Shown here: one piece after another, positions 46,980 through 56,187 of the stretch
Layout: every line of letters begins with the position of its first letter
Numbering within the stretch: position 1 is the stretch's first letter
Assembly (NCBI GenBank): GCA_040905445.1
Contig: JBBDRN010000020.1
Span: forward strand, 248,001-312,000
Length of the DNA: 64,000 nt
Reading direction: 5' to 3'
From: SKPT01 sp040905445
GTDB taxonomy: Bacteria > Planctomycetota > Phycisphaerae > Phycisphaerales > Phycisphaeraceae
Made by a program: the position numbers and the translations under genes
The notes under the pieces: generated by a model
Databases searched by the model: none
The model's input: the letters and a program-made list of their open reading frames with translations, nothing else
Told to the model about the DNA's origin: nothing

Positions 46980-49190
46980 ATGATGAAGAGCTTGCACAGG
47001 CGACGCAGTGATTGTCCCGTGCGCCGCGCCGCCCACAGCGCCACGGCGTGGACGTTGGCGCTGACCGTGGCGGCGGTGGCGGGCGCGGCGGGCGGGTGTC
47101 AGGGCGATCCCGACCCGACGCCCAGCGCGCCGCCGGCGCCCTCCTGGTCGGGACCGGCCTACCTGCGCGGGACCGTGGGTTCGATGGCGGGGCTGCGCAA
47201 CTACCAGCCGCTGCTGGTCGAGGGCTACGGCGTGGTGATCGGCCTCGAGGGCACGGGCTCGTCGGAGCTGCCGGTCGAGCTGCGCGAGCGGCTGCTGCAG
47301 CACGCGCGGCAGATGGGCGTCGGCTCCAGCCGGGCGGCGCGCGACCTGCCCGAGGAGTACCGCGAGTTCGCTCGCATGAGCCCCGAGCGGTTCCTGCGCA
47401 GCCGGGACACGGCGATCGTCGCCGTCCAGGGACTCGTGCCGCCCGGCGCGGCGGCGGGAGCACGCTTCGACGTGCTCGTCTCGGCGCTGCGCCAGACGCA
47501 GACGACGAGCCTGGCGGGCGGCATGCTGTGGACGACGGACCTGGGCGTGGGCGGGGCGAACATGGAGTTGCAGTTCACCCGGCCGCGGGCCGAGGCTTCG
47601 GGGCCGATCTACCAGGACCCGCGGCAGGCGGACGACGCCCAGGGGCGGGCGGCGACGGAGCACATGGTGCAGGCGGTGGTCATCAACGGCGGACGGGCGA
47701 CCGAGAGCCGGGGCATGGAGCTGGTGCTCAACCAGGAGAGCTACACGCGCAGCCGGGAGGTGGCGGACCGGATCAACGAGCGCTTTCCGACCGAGCCGGG
47801 TGAGCGGGGGCAGACGGCCAACGCCGTGTCGCCGATGATCATCGAGCTGCAGATTCCGCGGCGGTACCAGGACCGGCCGGCTGAGCTGATCGACCTGATC
47901 GCGCACCTGTACATCGGCGGAGGCGTGGGCTTTGAGCAGCGGCACGCGCGGCACCTGGGGCGCGTGCTCGAGAGCGACGTGGAGCAGGCGCCTTCCGTGG
48001 TGCTCGCGTGGCACGCGCTGGGACGGACGATTCAGCCGATCGTGCGCGAGTATTACGGGCATGACGAGCTGGTGGTGCGGCTGGCGGCGCTGGAGGCGGG
48101 GGCACGGCTGGAGGACGAGCAGGCCAGCGAGATGCTGCTGGAACTGGCGGGCCATGCGGACGCGGACGTGCGTCAGCGGGTGGCCCAGACGCTGGTGCAC
48201 CTGCCGCGCAGCCGGCGCGGCGCGCGGGCACTGGCGCACCTGGTGGACGACGAGGCCACGCCGGTGCGCCTGGCGGCGTACGAGACGCTGGCGCGGATCG
48301 GCGACCGGGATCGGCTGGAGCGGTTCGTGGTGCGCAACCGGCGGGGGGTCAAGTTCATCATCGACCGCGTGGACGCGGAGCGCCCGCTGATCTACGTCAC
48401 GCAGGAGCAGGTGCCGAGGCTGGTGATTTTCGGGCCGGACATGAGCTTGTCGAGCCCGGTCTTCGCGAGCCTGTGGGACAACCGTCTGGTGCTGCGCGGC
48501 GACGAGGAACAGGGATATGTCGAGGTGTACTACCAGGCGCCGCGGGCGATCGAGGGGCAGCGTTACAAGGTTCAGCCGAGCGTCGCGGCGCTGGCGTTCA
48601 TGCTCGCGCATGAGCCGAGCGTCGAGCTGCCGCACGACGGGCTGAACCTGAGCTACAGCGAGGTGGTGGACGTGATCTCGCGGCTGGCGGATCGCGGGGT
48701 GATCGACGCGGAGATGCAAGTGCGGCGGTCGCCGCTGGCGGAGTTGGTGGCGCAGGCGATGGCCGAGCCGGGCTTCGGCCGGCCCGAACTGGCCGACGGC
48801 GAGGAATGGGACGCGGACGAGGGCGGGCTGGCGACCGACGCGCCGGGCGTCGAGCCACCCAATCTCGACGACCCGGCGATCCTGCAGCAGGGCGATGGCG
48901 ATGGCGGGGGCGTCCGCGAGGAGCGCGGGCCGACGCGGATCGGCGCGCCATCGATCGGGCAGCGCTCGAGTGGCGTGCAGCGTGGGCGACAGGGCTCCGG
49001 CGGTGATGCTGCCACCGGGCTGCATCCGTCGCGGCCGGCTGCAGGATCGGGCGGGGCGGACTTCGGCGTCCCGCAGCCGCAACGCTCGCTCGATACGTTC
49101 CCCGTGCTCCATCAGGGCGGCGGCGCGGACGGTGATGGGTCGATTCAGCCGCGGTTTCAGCGGCCGGGCGACGCCGACGGCAGGGAGTGA
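46980..49190 (+). CDS. FlgI-like (flagellar P-ring type) lipoprotein with HEAT-like repeats
   Basis: 736 aa. Signal peptide and probable lipid-modified Cys40 (AGAAGGC). Residues about 60-320 match FlgI P-ring protein: VEGYGVVIGLEGTGSS, DTAIVAVQGLVPPGAAAGAR, VLVSALRQTQTTSLAGGML, AVVINGGRATESRGMELVL. Residues about 340-450 are HEAT-like helices (VRLAALEAGARLEDEQASEM, DADVRQRVAQTLVHLPRS, TPVRLAAYETLARIGD). A further alpha/beta region and a low-complexity tail follow. No flagellar gene is nearby and the domain fusion is not that of a true P-ring, so the role is unclear, perhaps a periplasmic ring or scaffold. Start ATG 46980; ATG 46983 is possible. Confidence 0.75.
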   Translation: MMKSLHRRRSDCPVRRAAHSATAWTLALTVAAVAGAAGGCQGDPDPTPSAPPAPSWSGPAYLRGTVGSMAGLRNYQPLLVEGYGVVIGLEGTGSSELPVELRERLLQHARQMGVGSSRAARDLPEEYREFARMSPERFLRSRDTAIVAVQGLVPPGAAAGARFDVLVSALRQTQTTSLAGGMLWTTDLGVGGANMELQFTRPRAEASGPIYQDPRQADDAQGRAATEHMVQAVVINGGRATESRGMELVLNQESYTRSREVADRINERFPTEPGERGQTANAVSPMIIELQIPRRYQDRPAELIDLIAHLYIGGGVGFEQRHARHLGRVLESDVEQAPSVVLAWHALGRTIQPIVREYYGHDELVVRLAALEAGARLEDEQASEMLLELAGHADADVRQRVAQTLVHLPRSRRGARALAHLVDDEATPVRLAAYETLARIGDRDRLERFVVRNRRGVKFIIDRVDAERPLIYVTQEQVPRLVIFGPDMSLSSPVFASLWDNRLVLRGDEEQGYVEVYYQAPRAIEGQRYKVQPSVAALAFMLAHEPSVELPHDGLNLSYSEVVDVISRLADRGVIDAEMQVRRSPLAELVAQAMAEPGFGRPELADGEEWDADEGGLATDAPGVEPPNLDDPAILQQGDGDGGGVREERGPTRIGAPSIGQRSSGVQRGRQGSGGDAATGLHPSRPAAGSGGADFGVPQPQRSLDTFPVLHQGGGADGDGSIQPRFQRPGDADGRE

Positions 49191-49466
49191 GGACGGCCCC
49201 CTGTGCGCAAACGTTGCCGGTGCATGGATCAATAATCGGGGCCCTGTTGACCTCGATTTCATGTGATCGTTCGCGCTCGTGGGCGATAGCATCGGGCCCG
49301 GCGGGGATTGGACGGCCGGCGCGGGAACGACCGATAAAGCGGGGGGCGGCCGTGGCTGCACCTTCGCCCGTCGAGCGCCCGGAGCGCTGCGTGGCCGGGC
49401 GGTGTGTTCGGCCCAAGGCCCGCGCCCGGGACAGCGGTCGGGGATGACATGGAGGTCTCGTCGCCT

Positions 49467-52400
49467 ATGCGGTTGGCCAAACTGACACTTGCGGGATTCA
49501 AGTCCTTCGCGGACAAAACGGAGATCCGCTTCGACGCGCCGATCACCGGCATCGTCGGGCCCAACGGCTGCGGCAAGTCCAACGTCGTCGATGCCATCAA
49601 GTGGGTCCTTGGCGAGCAGTCCGCCAAGAGCCTGCGCGGCGGGGCGATGATGGACGTCATCTTCAACGGCTCGTCCACCCGCCGCCCCAGCGGCATGGCG
49701 AGCGTCACCCTCACCTTCGACAACGCGCCCAACGACGACGGCGAGCGCACACTGGATGTCGACCTCGACGAAGTCGGCGTCACCCGCCAGCTCTACCGCG
49801 ACGGCACGAGCGAGTACCTCATCAACGGAAAGCGCGCGCGGCTGCGCGATATCAAGGAACTGTTCATGGACACCGGCGTGGGCACCGATGCCTACTCGGT
49901 CATCGAGCAGGGCCGGGTCGACGCCCTGCTGCAGTCCAACGCGACGGAGCGGCGGGAGATCTTTGAAGAGGCGGCGGGCATCAGCCGCTTCAAGGCCCGC
50001 AAGAAGGAGGCCGTACGCAAACTCGACCGCACGGAGCAGAACCTCGCGCTCGTGCGTCAGCGGCTGGAGGACACGGAGCGGCGGCTGCGCAGCGTCAAGA
50101 TGCAGGCCGCCCGGGCGCGGTCCTATCAGGAGCACACGGCCCGGCTGCGCGAGTTGCAATTGCAATACGCGCTGGCGGAGTATCACCGCTTGCAGCAGCA
50201 GCTCGCCGAGGTGCGCGACGCGCACGAGCAGGCCGAGGCCGACCGGGCGCGGGCGACCCGCGAGCTGACCCAGCATGAGCAGGCGGCGGGCGAGGCGGAG
50301 CTGGAGCGTCAGCAAGCGCTCAAGCGTCAGCAGCAGCTCGATGGCGAGCGATTGGGCGAGCAGTCGCGCCAGGCGCAGGCCGAGCAGCGCGAGCAGTTCG
50401 CCCGCTCGTCACTGGAGGAAGCGAATAAGCACATCGATCGCGACGCCCGGCGGCTGGAGGAGTTGACCGCGCGATTGGAGCAGCTTGACCACGAAAAGGC
50501 GGAGCACGCCGGCGAGGCCGAGCGGCTTGAAATCCAGGTCAGGGACAGCGAGGCGCGGCTGGCGGCGGCGCAGGATGCGCATCGCAAGGTGCAGCACGAG
50601 CTCAACGAAAAGCGGTCGGAGCTGGACGACGAGAAGGCCGGCGTCACCAACCTGATGCGCCGCGCGTCGCAGCTTCACAACGAAATCAGCAGCCTCGACA
50701 CGTTTGAGAAGAACCTCGAGTCGACGCGCGACAAGCTCCAGTCGCGTGCCCAGGACGTGGCGGGGCAGCTCGAAGGGCTGCTCACGTCGCGCGACGAGGC
50801 GCAGCAGCGGCTGGACGAGGCGCGCGACTTGATCGAGGCGGAAAACGCGCAGCTCGAGAAGCAGAAGGAGTTGGCCAGCAGCTACGACGCGCAGCAGCGC
50901 GAGGTGGCGCATGAACTGGCCGAGGCGAAGGAGCGGCGGTCGGCGCTCAACTCAAGGCGGTCGCTCCTGCAGGAGATGCAGGATCGGCAGGAAGGGCTCA
51001 GCGATCCGGTCAAGGCGGTGCTCGCCCGCGCCGGCGGCAACGGGGAGGGCACCTTCCACTTCGTGCGCGGCCTGCTGGCGGAGCTGATCGAGGCCGACGT
51101 CGAGCATGCCCCGCTCGTGGAAGCGGCGCTGGGCGACTATCAGCAGGCGCTCGTCGTCGATCGCCTGGTCGACATCTGCTCGAGCGACGGCGGCCGCGAG
51201 GCGATCGCGTCACTGGGCGGGCGCGTGGCGTTCCTCGCCCTCGATGAAACGGGCGGCAGCGCGCCGACGGGCGATCCCGCACCGTACGGCCTGTCGCCCG
51301 TCAGCGAGCTGGTGCAGCACCCGGACTGGCTCGGGCCCGTCATCGCGCGCACGCTGGGGCGGACGCTGAAGGTCGAGGATCTCGACCGCGCGCTGATGCT
51401 GCGGGCGACCATCGGGCCGGGCTGGCGGTTCGTCACGCCGTCGGGCGAAGTGCTTGACGCCGACGGCCGCGTGTTCGCGGGGCCCAGCGGGCAGGCGGCG
51501 GGCGGATTGATCTCGCGGCGAAGCGAGCTCGCCTCGCTGCGGCGCGAGCTCGCCGAGGTCGACGAGCTCATCGACGCGAGGCAGACGCGCTTGAGCGAGC
51601 TGTCGGACCACGCCGCGCACGTCGAGCGCGTCGCCAACGAGTTGCGGCAGTCGGTGTACGAAGCGAACTCCGTGCGCGTCGAGATGACCAGCCGCATCGA
51701 GAGCCTCGGCGGGCAGATCGCCGGGCTCGAGAAGGAGCAGCCGGTCATCGCCAAGGAAGTGGAGCAGGTGCACCGCCAGCTTCGCGAGACCGAGGCGCAG
51801 CGCAGCGATCGGCGCGAGGTCGCCGAGCAGCTCGAGCGCGACCAGGCGTCGCGGCAGCAGCGCGTCGACGCCCTGGCCGGCGAGATCGAGTCGCTTCAGC
51901 AACGCGTCGAGCAGGCGGGCGAGGCGGTCACGGCCGTGCGCGTCGAGTCGGGCAAGGCGGCGGAGCAGTTGTCGTCGGCGCAGCGGCAGGTCAGGCAGGC
52001 GGAACTCGCGGCCGCAGACGTGGCAAGGCAGCACAAGTCGATCGAGGACCAGCTTGCCGGGGCACGCTCGCGCATCGCGGAGCTGGAGACGGCCCAGGCC
52101 GAGGCGCACGAGCAGGCGGAGCAGGCGAAACGCAAGCTGCAGGAGTTGATCACGCACTGCGAGCTGGCGCAGCGGAAGCTCGGCGAGGCGGATGAGCAGT
52201 TGACAAGCCTGCGCGAACGGACGCAAACGCAGCGCAAGGCCGTCGAGCAGGCGGCGCGGCGCGTCCATGAGTTCGACGTGCGGCTGCGCGAGGTCGAGGT
52301 CAAGGCCGACGGCGTGCGGCAACGGGCGCAGGAGCAGCTCGATATCGACGTGGACGCGGCGTATCGCGAGGCGACGGGCGGCGCGGCGGACACGCAGGGC

Positions 52401-53450
52401 GTGGATGGCGCGGAAGCGGCTCACACTGACAACGCCGAGGACGACGTTGTCAGTGGCACCCCCGCAGTGGCTGAGGGTGAGGACGCCGAAGGTGATGAAG
52501 TCGACGCGGACGCAGAGAAGCCCGCTGATCTCAATCCGTGGGCTTCCGTCGCCGCGGAGTTCGTCGCCAACGGCTTCGCCATCGACTGGCAGGCCGTCGA
52601 GGCGGAGATCAAGGAGCTGCGCGGGAAGATTGCGCGGCTGGGCAACGTCAACATGGAAGCGATCCGGGAGCAGGACGAGCTCGAGGACCGTCACGGGGAC
52701 CTCGCCGACCAGGTGCGCGACATCGACGAGGCGCGGCACCGGCTCGAAAAGCTCATCACGCAGATCAACGATGACTCGCGCCAGCGATTCGAGGCGACGT
52801 TCGAGCAGATCCGCGAGCACTTCGCCGGGCAGCAGGGGCTCTTCCGAAAGCTCTTCGGCGGCGGGCGGGCGGACCTGCTGCTGCAGCCGGACGAGGCGGG
52901 CAATGTCGACGTGCTCGAGTCGGGCATCGAGATCCGCGCCAAGCCGCCGGGCAAGGAGCCCTGCTCGATCAGCCAGCTTTCGGGCGGCGAGAAGACGATG
53001 ACGGCGGTGGCGCTCCTGATGGCGATCTTCAAGACGCGGCCGTCGCCTTACGCGCTGCTCGACGAGGTGGATGCGGCGCTGGACGAGGCGAACGTCGAGC
53101 GGTTCACGCAGGTGATCGGCGAGTTCCTCGACCGCTCACACTTCATCATCATCACGCACCACAAGCGCACGATGCAGATGTGCGACCTGCTCTACGGGAT
53201 TACGATGCAGGAGCGCGGCGTGTCGCGGCGCGTGTCGGTGCGCATCGACCAGGTGGGCAGCGACGGGCGCATCGCGCGCGAGGCGGTCGAGGCCGACTCG
53301 CAGCCGGCGATCAAGGAAGCGCCCAGCAACGGGCACGCGGCGGAAGGCAACGGGCAGAGCAATGGGCAGAGTCATGGCGACGCGCGGCCGGGGGTTTCGG
53401 CGCGGCAGCGGTTGGCGGCGATGCTGGAGCGCGAGCCGGCGAGCAAGTGA
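49467..53450 (+). CDS. smc: Chromosome segregation protein SMC
   Basis: 1327 aa. ATPase that organises and segregates the chromosome with ScpA/ScpB. Walker A GPNGCGKSN (residues 31-39), long coiled coils, hinge (about 511-680; LSDPVKAVLARAGGNGEGTF, GPSGQAAGGLISRRSELASL), ABC signature LSGGEKTM (near 1170) and Walker B ALLDEVDAALDE (near 1197). Start ATG 49467 gives the canonical MRLAKLTLAGFKSFADKT; ATG 49449 is possible. Near residues 980-1025 an acidic, non-coiled insertion interrupts the C-terminal coil; part of it is encoded by a family B hairpin. A Gln/Asn/Gly-rich C-terminal tail follows the head. Confidence 0.96.
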   Translation: MRLAKLTLAGFKSFADKTEIRFDAPITGIVGPNGCGKSNVVDAIKWVLGEQSAKSLRGGAMMDVIFNGSSTRRPSGMASVTLTFDNAPNDDGERTLDVDLDEVGVTRQLYRDGTSEYLINGKRARLRDIKELFMDTGVGTDAYSVIEQGRVDALLQSNATERREIFEEAAGISRFKARKKEAVRKLDRTEQNLALVRQRLEDTERRLRSVKMQAARARSYQEHTARLRELQLQYALAEYHRLQQQLAEVRDAHEQAEADRARATRELTQHEQAAGEAELERQQALKRQQQLDGERLGEQSRQAQAEQREQFARSSLEEANKHIDRDARRLEELTARLEQLDHEKAEHAGEAERLEIQVRDSEARLAAAQDAHRKVQHELNEKRSELDDEKAGVTNLMRRASQLHNEISSLDTFEKNLESTRDKLQSRAQDVAGQLEGLLTSRDEAQQRLDEARDLIEAENAQLEKQKELASSYDAQQREVAHELAEAKERRSALNSRRSLLQEMQDRQEGLSDPVKAVLARAGGNGEGTFHFVRGLLAELIEADVEHAPLVEAALGDYQQALVVDRLVDICSSDGGREAIASLGGRVAFLALDETGGSAPTGDPAPYGLSPVSELVQHPDWLGPVIARTLGRTLKVEDLDRALMLRATIGPGWRFVTPSGEVLDADGRVFAGPSGQAAGGLISRRSELASLRRELAEVDELIDARQTRLSELSDHAAHVERVANELRQSVYEANSVRVEMTSRIESLGGQIAGLEKEQPVIAKEVEQVHRQLRETEAQRSDRREVAEQLERDQASRQQRVDALAGEIESLQQRVEQAGEAVTAVRVESGKAAEQLSSAQRQVRQAELAAADVARQHKSIEDQLAGARSRIAELETAQAEAHEQAEQAKRKLQELITHCELAQRKLGEADEQLTSLRERTQTQRKAVEQAARRVHEFDVRLREVEVKADGVRQRAQEQLDIDVDAAYREATGGAADTQGVDGAEAAHTDNAEDDVVSGTPAVAEGEDAEGDEVDADAEKPADLNPWASVAAEFVANGFAIDWQAVEAEIKELRGKIARLGNVNMEAIREQDELEDRHGDLADQVRDIDEARHRLEKLITQINDDSRQRFEATFEQIREHFAGQQGLFRKLFGGGRADLLLQPDEAGNVDVLESGIEIRAKPPGKEPCSISQLSGGEKTMTAVALLMAIFKTRPSPYALLDEVDAALDEANVERFTQVIGEFLDRSHFIIITHHKRTMQMCDLLYGITMQERGVSRRVSVRIDQVGSDGRIAREAVEADSQPAIKEAPSNGHAAEGNGQSNGQSHGDARPGVSARQRLAAMLEREPASK
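52424..52463. repeat. Inverted repeat, family B short copy inside smc
   Basis: CACTGACAACG and its exact complement CGTTGTCAGTG enclose 10 bases and are followed by GCACCCC, the family B outer end. It is translated as HTDNAEDDVVSGTP. Confidence 0.8.
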
Positions 53451-53460
53451 GCACCTGAGA

Positions 53461-53540
53461 ATGCATGATGCACAAGGGGCAAGGCACAATGCGGTTGATG
53501 CATGCCTGCCTTGTGCATGGTGAATTGGCATTGTGAATTG
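53461..53540. repeat. Inverted repeat ATGCACAAGG / CCTTGTGCAT (family L)
   Basis: The arms are at 53468-53477 and 53509-53518, with outer CAATG/CATTG pairs. It fills most of the gap between smc and the phosphatase gene. Confidence 0.65.
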
Positions 53541-53549
53541 AACGATCCC

Positions 53550-55337
53550 ATGAACGCACAGCCAGCGGCTGACGAGACGGGCGCGAAACATGCCGCCGAG
53601 ACGGGCCCGGCACCGACGCCGACGGCGGTGCCGCTGTCGTTGACCGATTTCCTCGACGTCCCGACGCTGCAGGACATCCAGGACCGCTTTACGGCGGTGA
53701 CGCGGCTGGCGACGACGATCCGCGATGCCCAGGGGCGGCAGGTGACGGCGCCGACCGCGGTGTTGGACGTGGCGCAGTCGGACGTCTGGCTGGATCAGCT
53801 CATCACCGCCGAGCCGGGCGAGGGACGGTTCAGCGCGCCGATCATCGCGGAGGGGCAGGTGCTCGGGTCGATCTCGATCGAGCGCGAGGCGATGGAGGCG
53901 GACGCGTCGGAGGCGCGCCCGCGCTTTGTCGCGGCGGCGCGCGAGCTCGGGATTGACGAAGTACACGTCGAGGCGCTGGCCGACGCCGCGGGCGCCAGCT
54001 ACGCCCCGAGCCGGGCGGCGAGCATCCAGTTCCTCTACCTGCTGGCCAACGCGATCGCCCGGCTGTGCTACGAGCAGTACCACGCAAGACAGCGCATCGA
54101 GGAGCTGTCGGCGCTGTACCGCGTCAGCACGCTGCTGTCGGCGCGGCGGGACCTGTCGCAGGTGCTGGACACGGCGGCGGGGTGCGTGGCGGAGGTGATG
54201 AAGGTCAAGGCCGCGAGCATCCGCCTGCTCGATGAGACCGCCAACAACGAGCTCGTGCCCAAAGCGGTGCACAACCTGTCGCAGGCGTACCTGGACAAGG
54301 GCGCGATCCGGCTCGAAGACAGCGAGCTGTTTCACGAGGCGCTGGCCGGCGGCGTGCCGTATGTCGCGGACATGGCGACCGATCCGCGCGTGGTCTACCC
54401 CGAGGATGCCGCCGTGGAGGGTCTCGTCTCGATGCTCTGCGCGGGCATGATCCACCAGGGCAAGCCGATCGGCGTGCTGCAGCTCTTCACGGGTGTTGAG
54501 CGGCGGTTCACGGGCTTCGAGATCAACCTCGTGCGCGCCATGGCGCAGCTTCTCGGGTCGGTCATCGAGAACGCCAGGCTCAACGCCGCGCGCCAGGAAA
54601 ACGAGCGCATGGTGCGCCAGCTTCACCTCGCCGCCGACGTGCAGCGGCGGATGCTGCCTGCGGCGATGCCGCACATCCCGCCGCTGCAGGTCGCGGCGCG
54701 GTACGTGCCAAGCTTGGAGCTGGGCGGCGACTTCTACGACTTCATCAACCTCGACGGGCACCTGGGTGTCGCGATCGGCGACGTGGTGGGCAAGGGGGTT
54801 GCGGCGAGCCTGCTCATGGCCAGCGCGCGGGCGAGCCTGCGCGCCTATGCCCAGGACGTCTACGACCTCGACGAGATCATCGCGCGCGTGAACGTGGCGC
54901 TTTGCCGCGACACGTCGGACAACGAGTTCGCCACGATGTGGTACGGCGTGTTCGACCCGCGCTCGCGCCGGCTGACGTACTGCAACGCGGGGCACGAGCC
55001 GGGGCTGCTGTACCGCAACGAGACGGTGCGCCCGCTCGCGGCCGGGGGGATGCTCGTGGGCGTCGACCCGGCGCAGGTGTACGACAAGGGGCTCCTGGAC
55101 CTGCGCGACCGCGACGTGGTGCTGCTGTTCAGCGATGGGCTCGTCGATGCCTTTAACGAGGAGAACGCGCGGTTTGGCAGGAAGCGCGTCGAGCAGGCGA
55201 TGCGCGAAGCCGCGGATCGGTCGGCGAGCGAGATCCTCCAGCACGTGCTGCAAGCGGCGCGGCGGTGGGCGGGGCGGCGGCGCAGCGTCGACGACACGAC
55301 CGTTGTCGTCCTGAAGATGGACGAGCGCGTGGAGTGA
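53550..55337 (+). CDS. PocR-GAF-PP2C (SpoIIE/RsbU type) serine phosphatase
   Basis: 595 aa. A PocR-like sensory region (about 32-190; LSLTDFLDVPTLQDIQDRFT, LGSISIEREAM), a GAF domain (about 200-360; VSTLLSARRDLSQVLDTAAG, GVLQLFTGVERRFTGFEINL) and a SpoIIE-type PP2C phosphatase (about 395-590) with GGDFYDF, GDVVGKG, NAGHEP and FSDGLVDAFN, which carry the metal-binding aspartates. Such proteins dephosphorylate anti-anti-sigma factors in partner-switching stress pathways; no RsbV/RsbW gene is in the window. ATG 53550. Cytoplasmic, no membrane segment. Confidence 0.88.
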   Translation: MNAQPAADETGAKHAAETGPAPTPTAVPLSLTDFLDVPTLQDIQDRFTAVTRLATTIRDAQGRQVTAPTAVLDVAQSDVWLDQLITAEPGEGRFSAPIIAEGQVLGSISIEREAMEADASEARPRFVAAARELGIDEVHVEALADAAGASYAPSRAASIQFLYLLANAIARLCYEQYHARQRIEELSALYRVSTLLSARRDLSQVLDTAAGCVAEVMKVKAASIRLLDETANNELVPKAVHNLSQAYLDKGAIRLEDSELFHEALAGGVPYVADMATDPRVVYPEDAAVEGLVSMLCAGMIHQGKPIGVLQLFTGVERRFTGFEINLVRAMAQLLGSVIENARLNAARQENERMVRQLHLAADVQRRMLPAAMPHIPPLQVAARYVPSLELGGDFYDFINLDGHLGVAIGDVVGKGVAASLLMASARASLRAYAQDVYDLDEIIARVNVALCRDTSDNEFATMWYGVFDPRSRRLTYCNAGHEPGLLYRNETVRPLAAGGMLVGVDPAQVYDKGLLDLRDRDVVLLFSDGLVDAFNEENARFGRKRVEQAMREAADRSASEILQHVLQAARRWAGRRRSVDDTTVVVLKMDERVE

Positions 55338-55352
55338 GTGGCGGGGGCCGCG

Positions 55353-55381
55353 CCGTAGGGTCCGCATAGCGGACCCTACGG
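55353..55381. repeat. Near-perfect palindrome, family C copy 3
   Basis: CCGTAGGGTCCGC and GCGGACCCTACGG with a 3-base centre, 16 bases after the phosphatase stop and 29 before tsaB. Could be a terminator. Confidence 0.8.
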
Positions 55382-55409
55382 GCCTAGAGGCCTAGACTAG
55401 AATAGATGA

Positions 55410-56117
55410 ATGCGCGGCGATCGGGTGCACAACCTGGCCATCGAGACCTCGGGCCGGGCGGGATCGATCGCGTTGGGCCGCGGCGATGAGATGCTGGCGG
55501 AACGCGAGCTGGGCGAGCATCGCCGGCACAACGTGGCACTCGTGACCGGCATCGACGCCCTGTGTGCCGCCCATGACGTGGAGCCGGCCGACCTCGGCGA
55601 GCTTTACGTCTCCATCGGCCCCGGGTCGTTTACGGGGCTGCGCGTGGCGGTGGCGGCGGCGAAGATGGTGGCGCTCGCGCACGGGGCGCGGATCGTGGCG
55701 GTGCCCACGCTCGAGGCGCTGGCGCAGAACGCCCCGGCTGACGTCGATCGTGTCGCGGCCGGGCTGAATCTCAAGCGTGACCGCCTCTGGGCCGCGGTGT
55801 TTGAGCGGCGTGGGGCGGAGCTGACGGCGACGGGGGCGGCCGGGCTGTATACACTTTCGGAGTTGGTGGCGCAGGCGGGGCCCGGCGAGGAGCCGCTCGC
55901 CTTGCTTGGCGAGGTCTGGCCGGAGGTGGGGGCGGAGCTTGCCAGCCGCGTGCGCGTGCTGCCGGGCGAGTTGGCGCGGGTGCGGGCATCGGCGGTGTGG
56001 CGCGGGGGGGGGGGGCGGGCGGGTCAGTTCNNNNNNNNNNAGCCGACCGCGCTCGCCCCGCTTTATGCTCGTCGACCGGAGGCGGTGGAGAAGTGGGAGC
56101 GGCTGCACGAGTCGTGA
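55410..56117 (+). CDS. tsaB: tRNA threonylcarbamoyladenosine biosynthesis protein TsaB (contains N gap)
   Basis: 235 codons including the gap. Partner of TsaD/TsaE in t6A37 synthesis on ANN-decoding tRNAs. ASKHA-type fold with LAIETSGRAGSIAL, GPGSFTGLRVAVAAAKMVA, VAVPTLEALAQN. Ten Ns (56031-56040) directly follow a 12-base G run and GCGGGCGGGTCAG; the frame is open on both sides, and the C-terminus PTALAPLYARRPEAVEKWE is typical. The glycine-rich stretch before the gap is probably a sequencing artefact. ATG 55410 or GTG 55425 could start it. Confidence 0.88.
   Translation: MRGDRVHNLAIETSGRAGSIALGRGDEMLAERELGEHRRHNVALVTGIDALCAAHDVEPADLGELYVSIGPGSFTGLRVAVAAAKMVALAHGARIVAVPTLEALAQNAPADVDRVAAGLNLKRDRLWAAVFERRGAELTATGAAGLYTLSELVAQAGPGEEPLALLGEVWPEVGAELASRVRVLPGELARVRASAVWRGGGGRAGQFXXXXPTALAPLYARRPEAVEKWERLHES
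56031..56040. other. Assembly gap (10 N) in tsaB
   Basis: Ten undetermined bases next to a long G homopolymer; the number of Ns may be arbitrary. Confidence 0.99.
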
Positions 56118-56149
56118 CCCCCGCCCCGGGAGCGCCGGTCGACGCTGCT

Positions 56150-56174
56150 CCGGGACCACCGGTCCCGGCTTTAT
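56150..56174. repeat. CCGGGACC...GGTCCCGG palindrome, family D copy 1
   Basis: CCGGGACCACCGGTCCCGG followed by CTTTAT, between tsaB and der. Same core at 57564 and 57699. Confidence 0.75.
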
Positions 56175-56187
56175 TGAGGTCTTGTTC

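Noticed and set aside
46827..50315. 1162-codon minus-strand frame across the FlgI-like gene and smc start
   Set aside because: Spans two well-supported genes on the other strand and has no recognisable domain.
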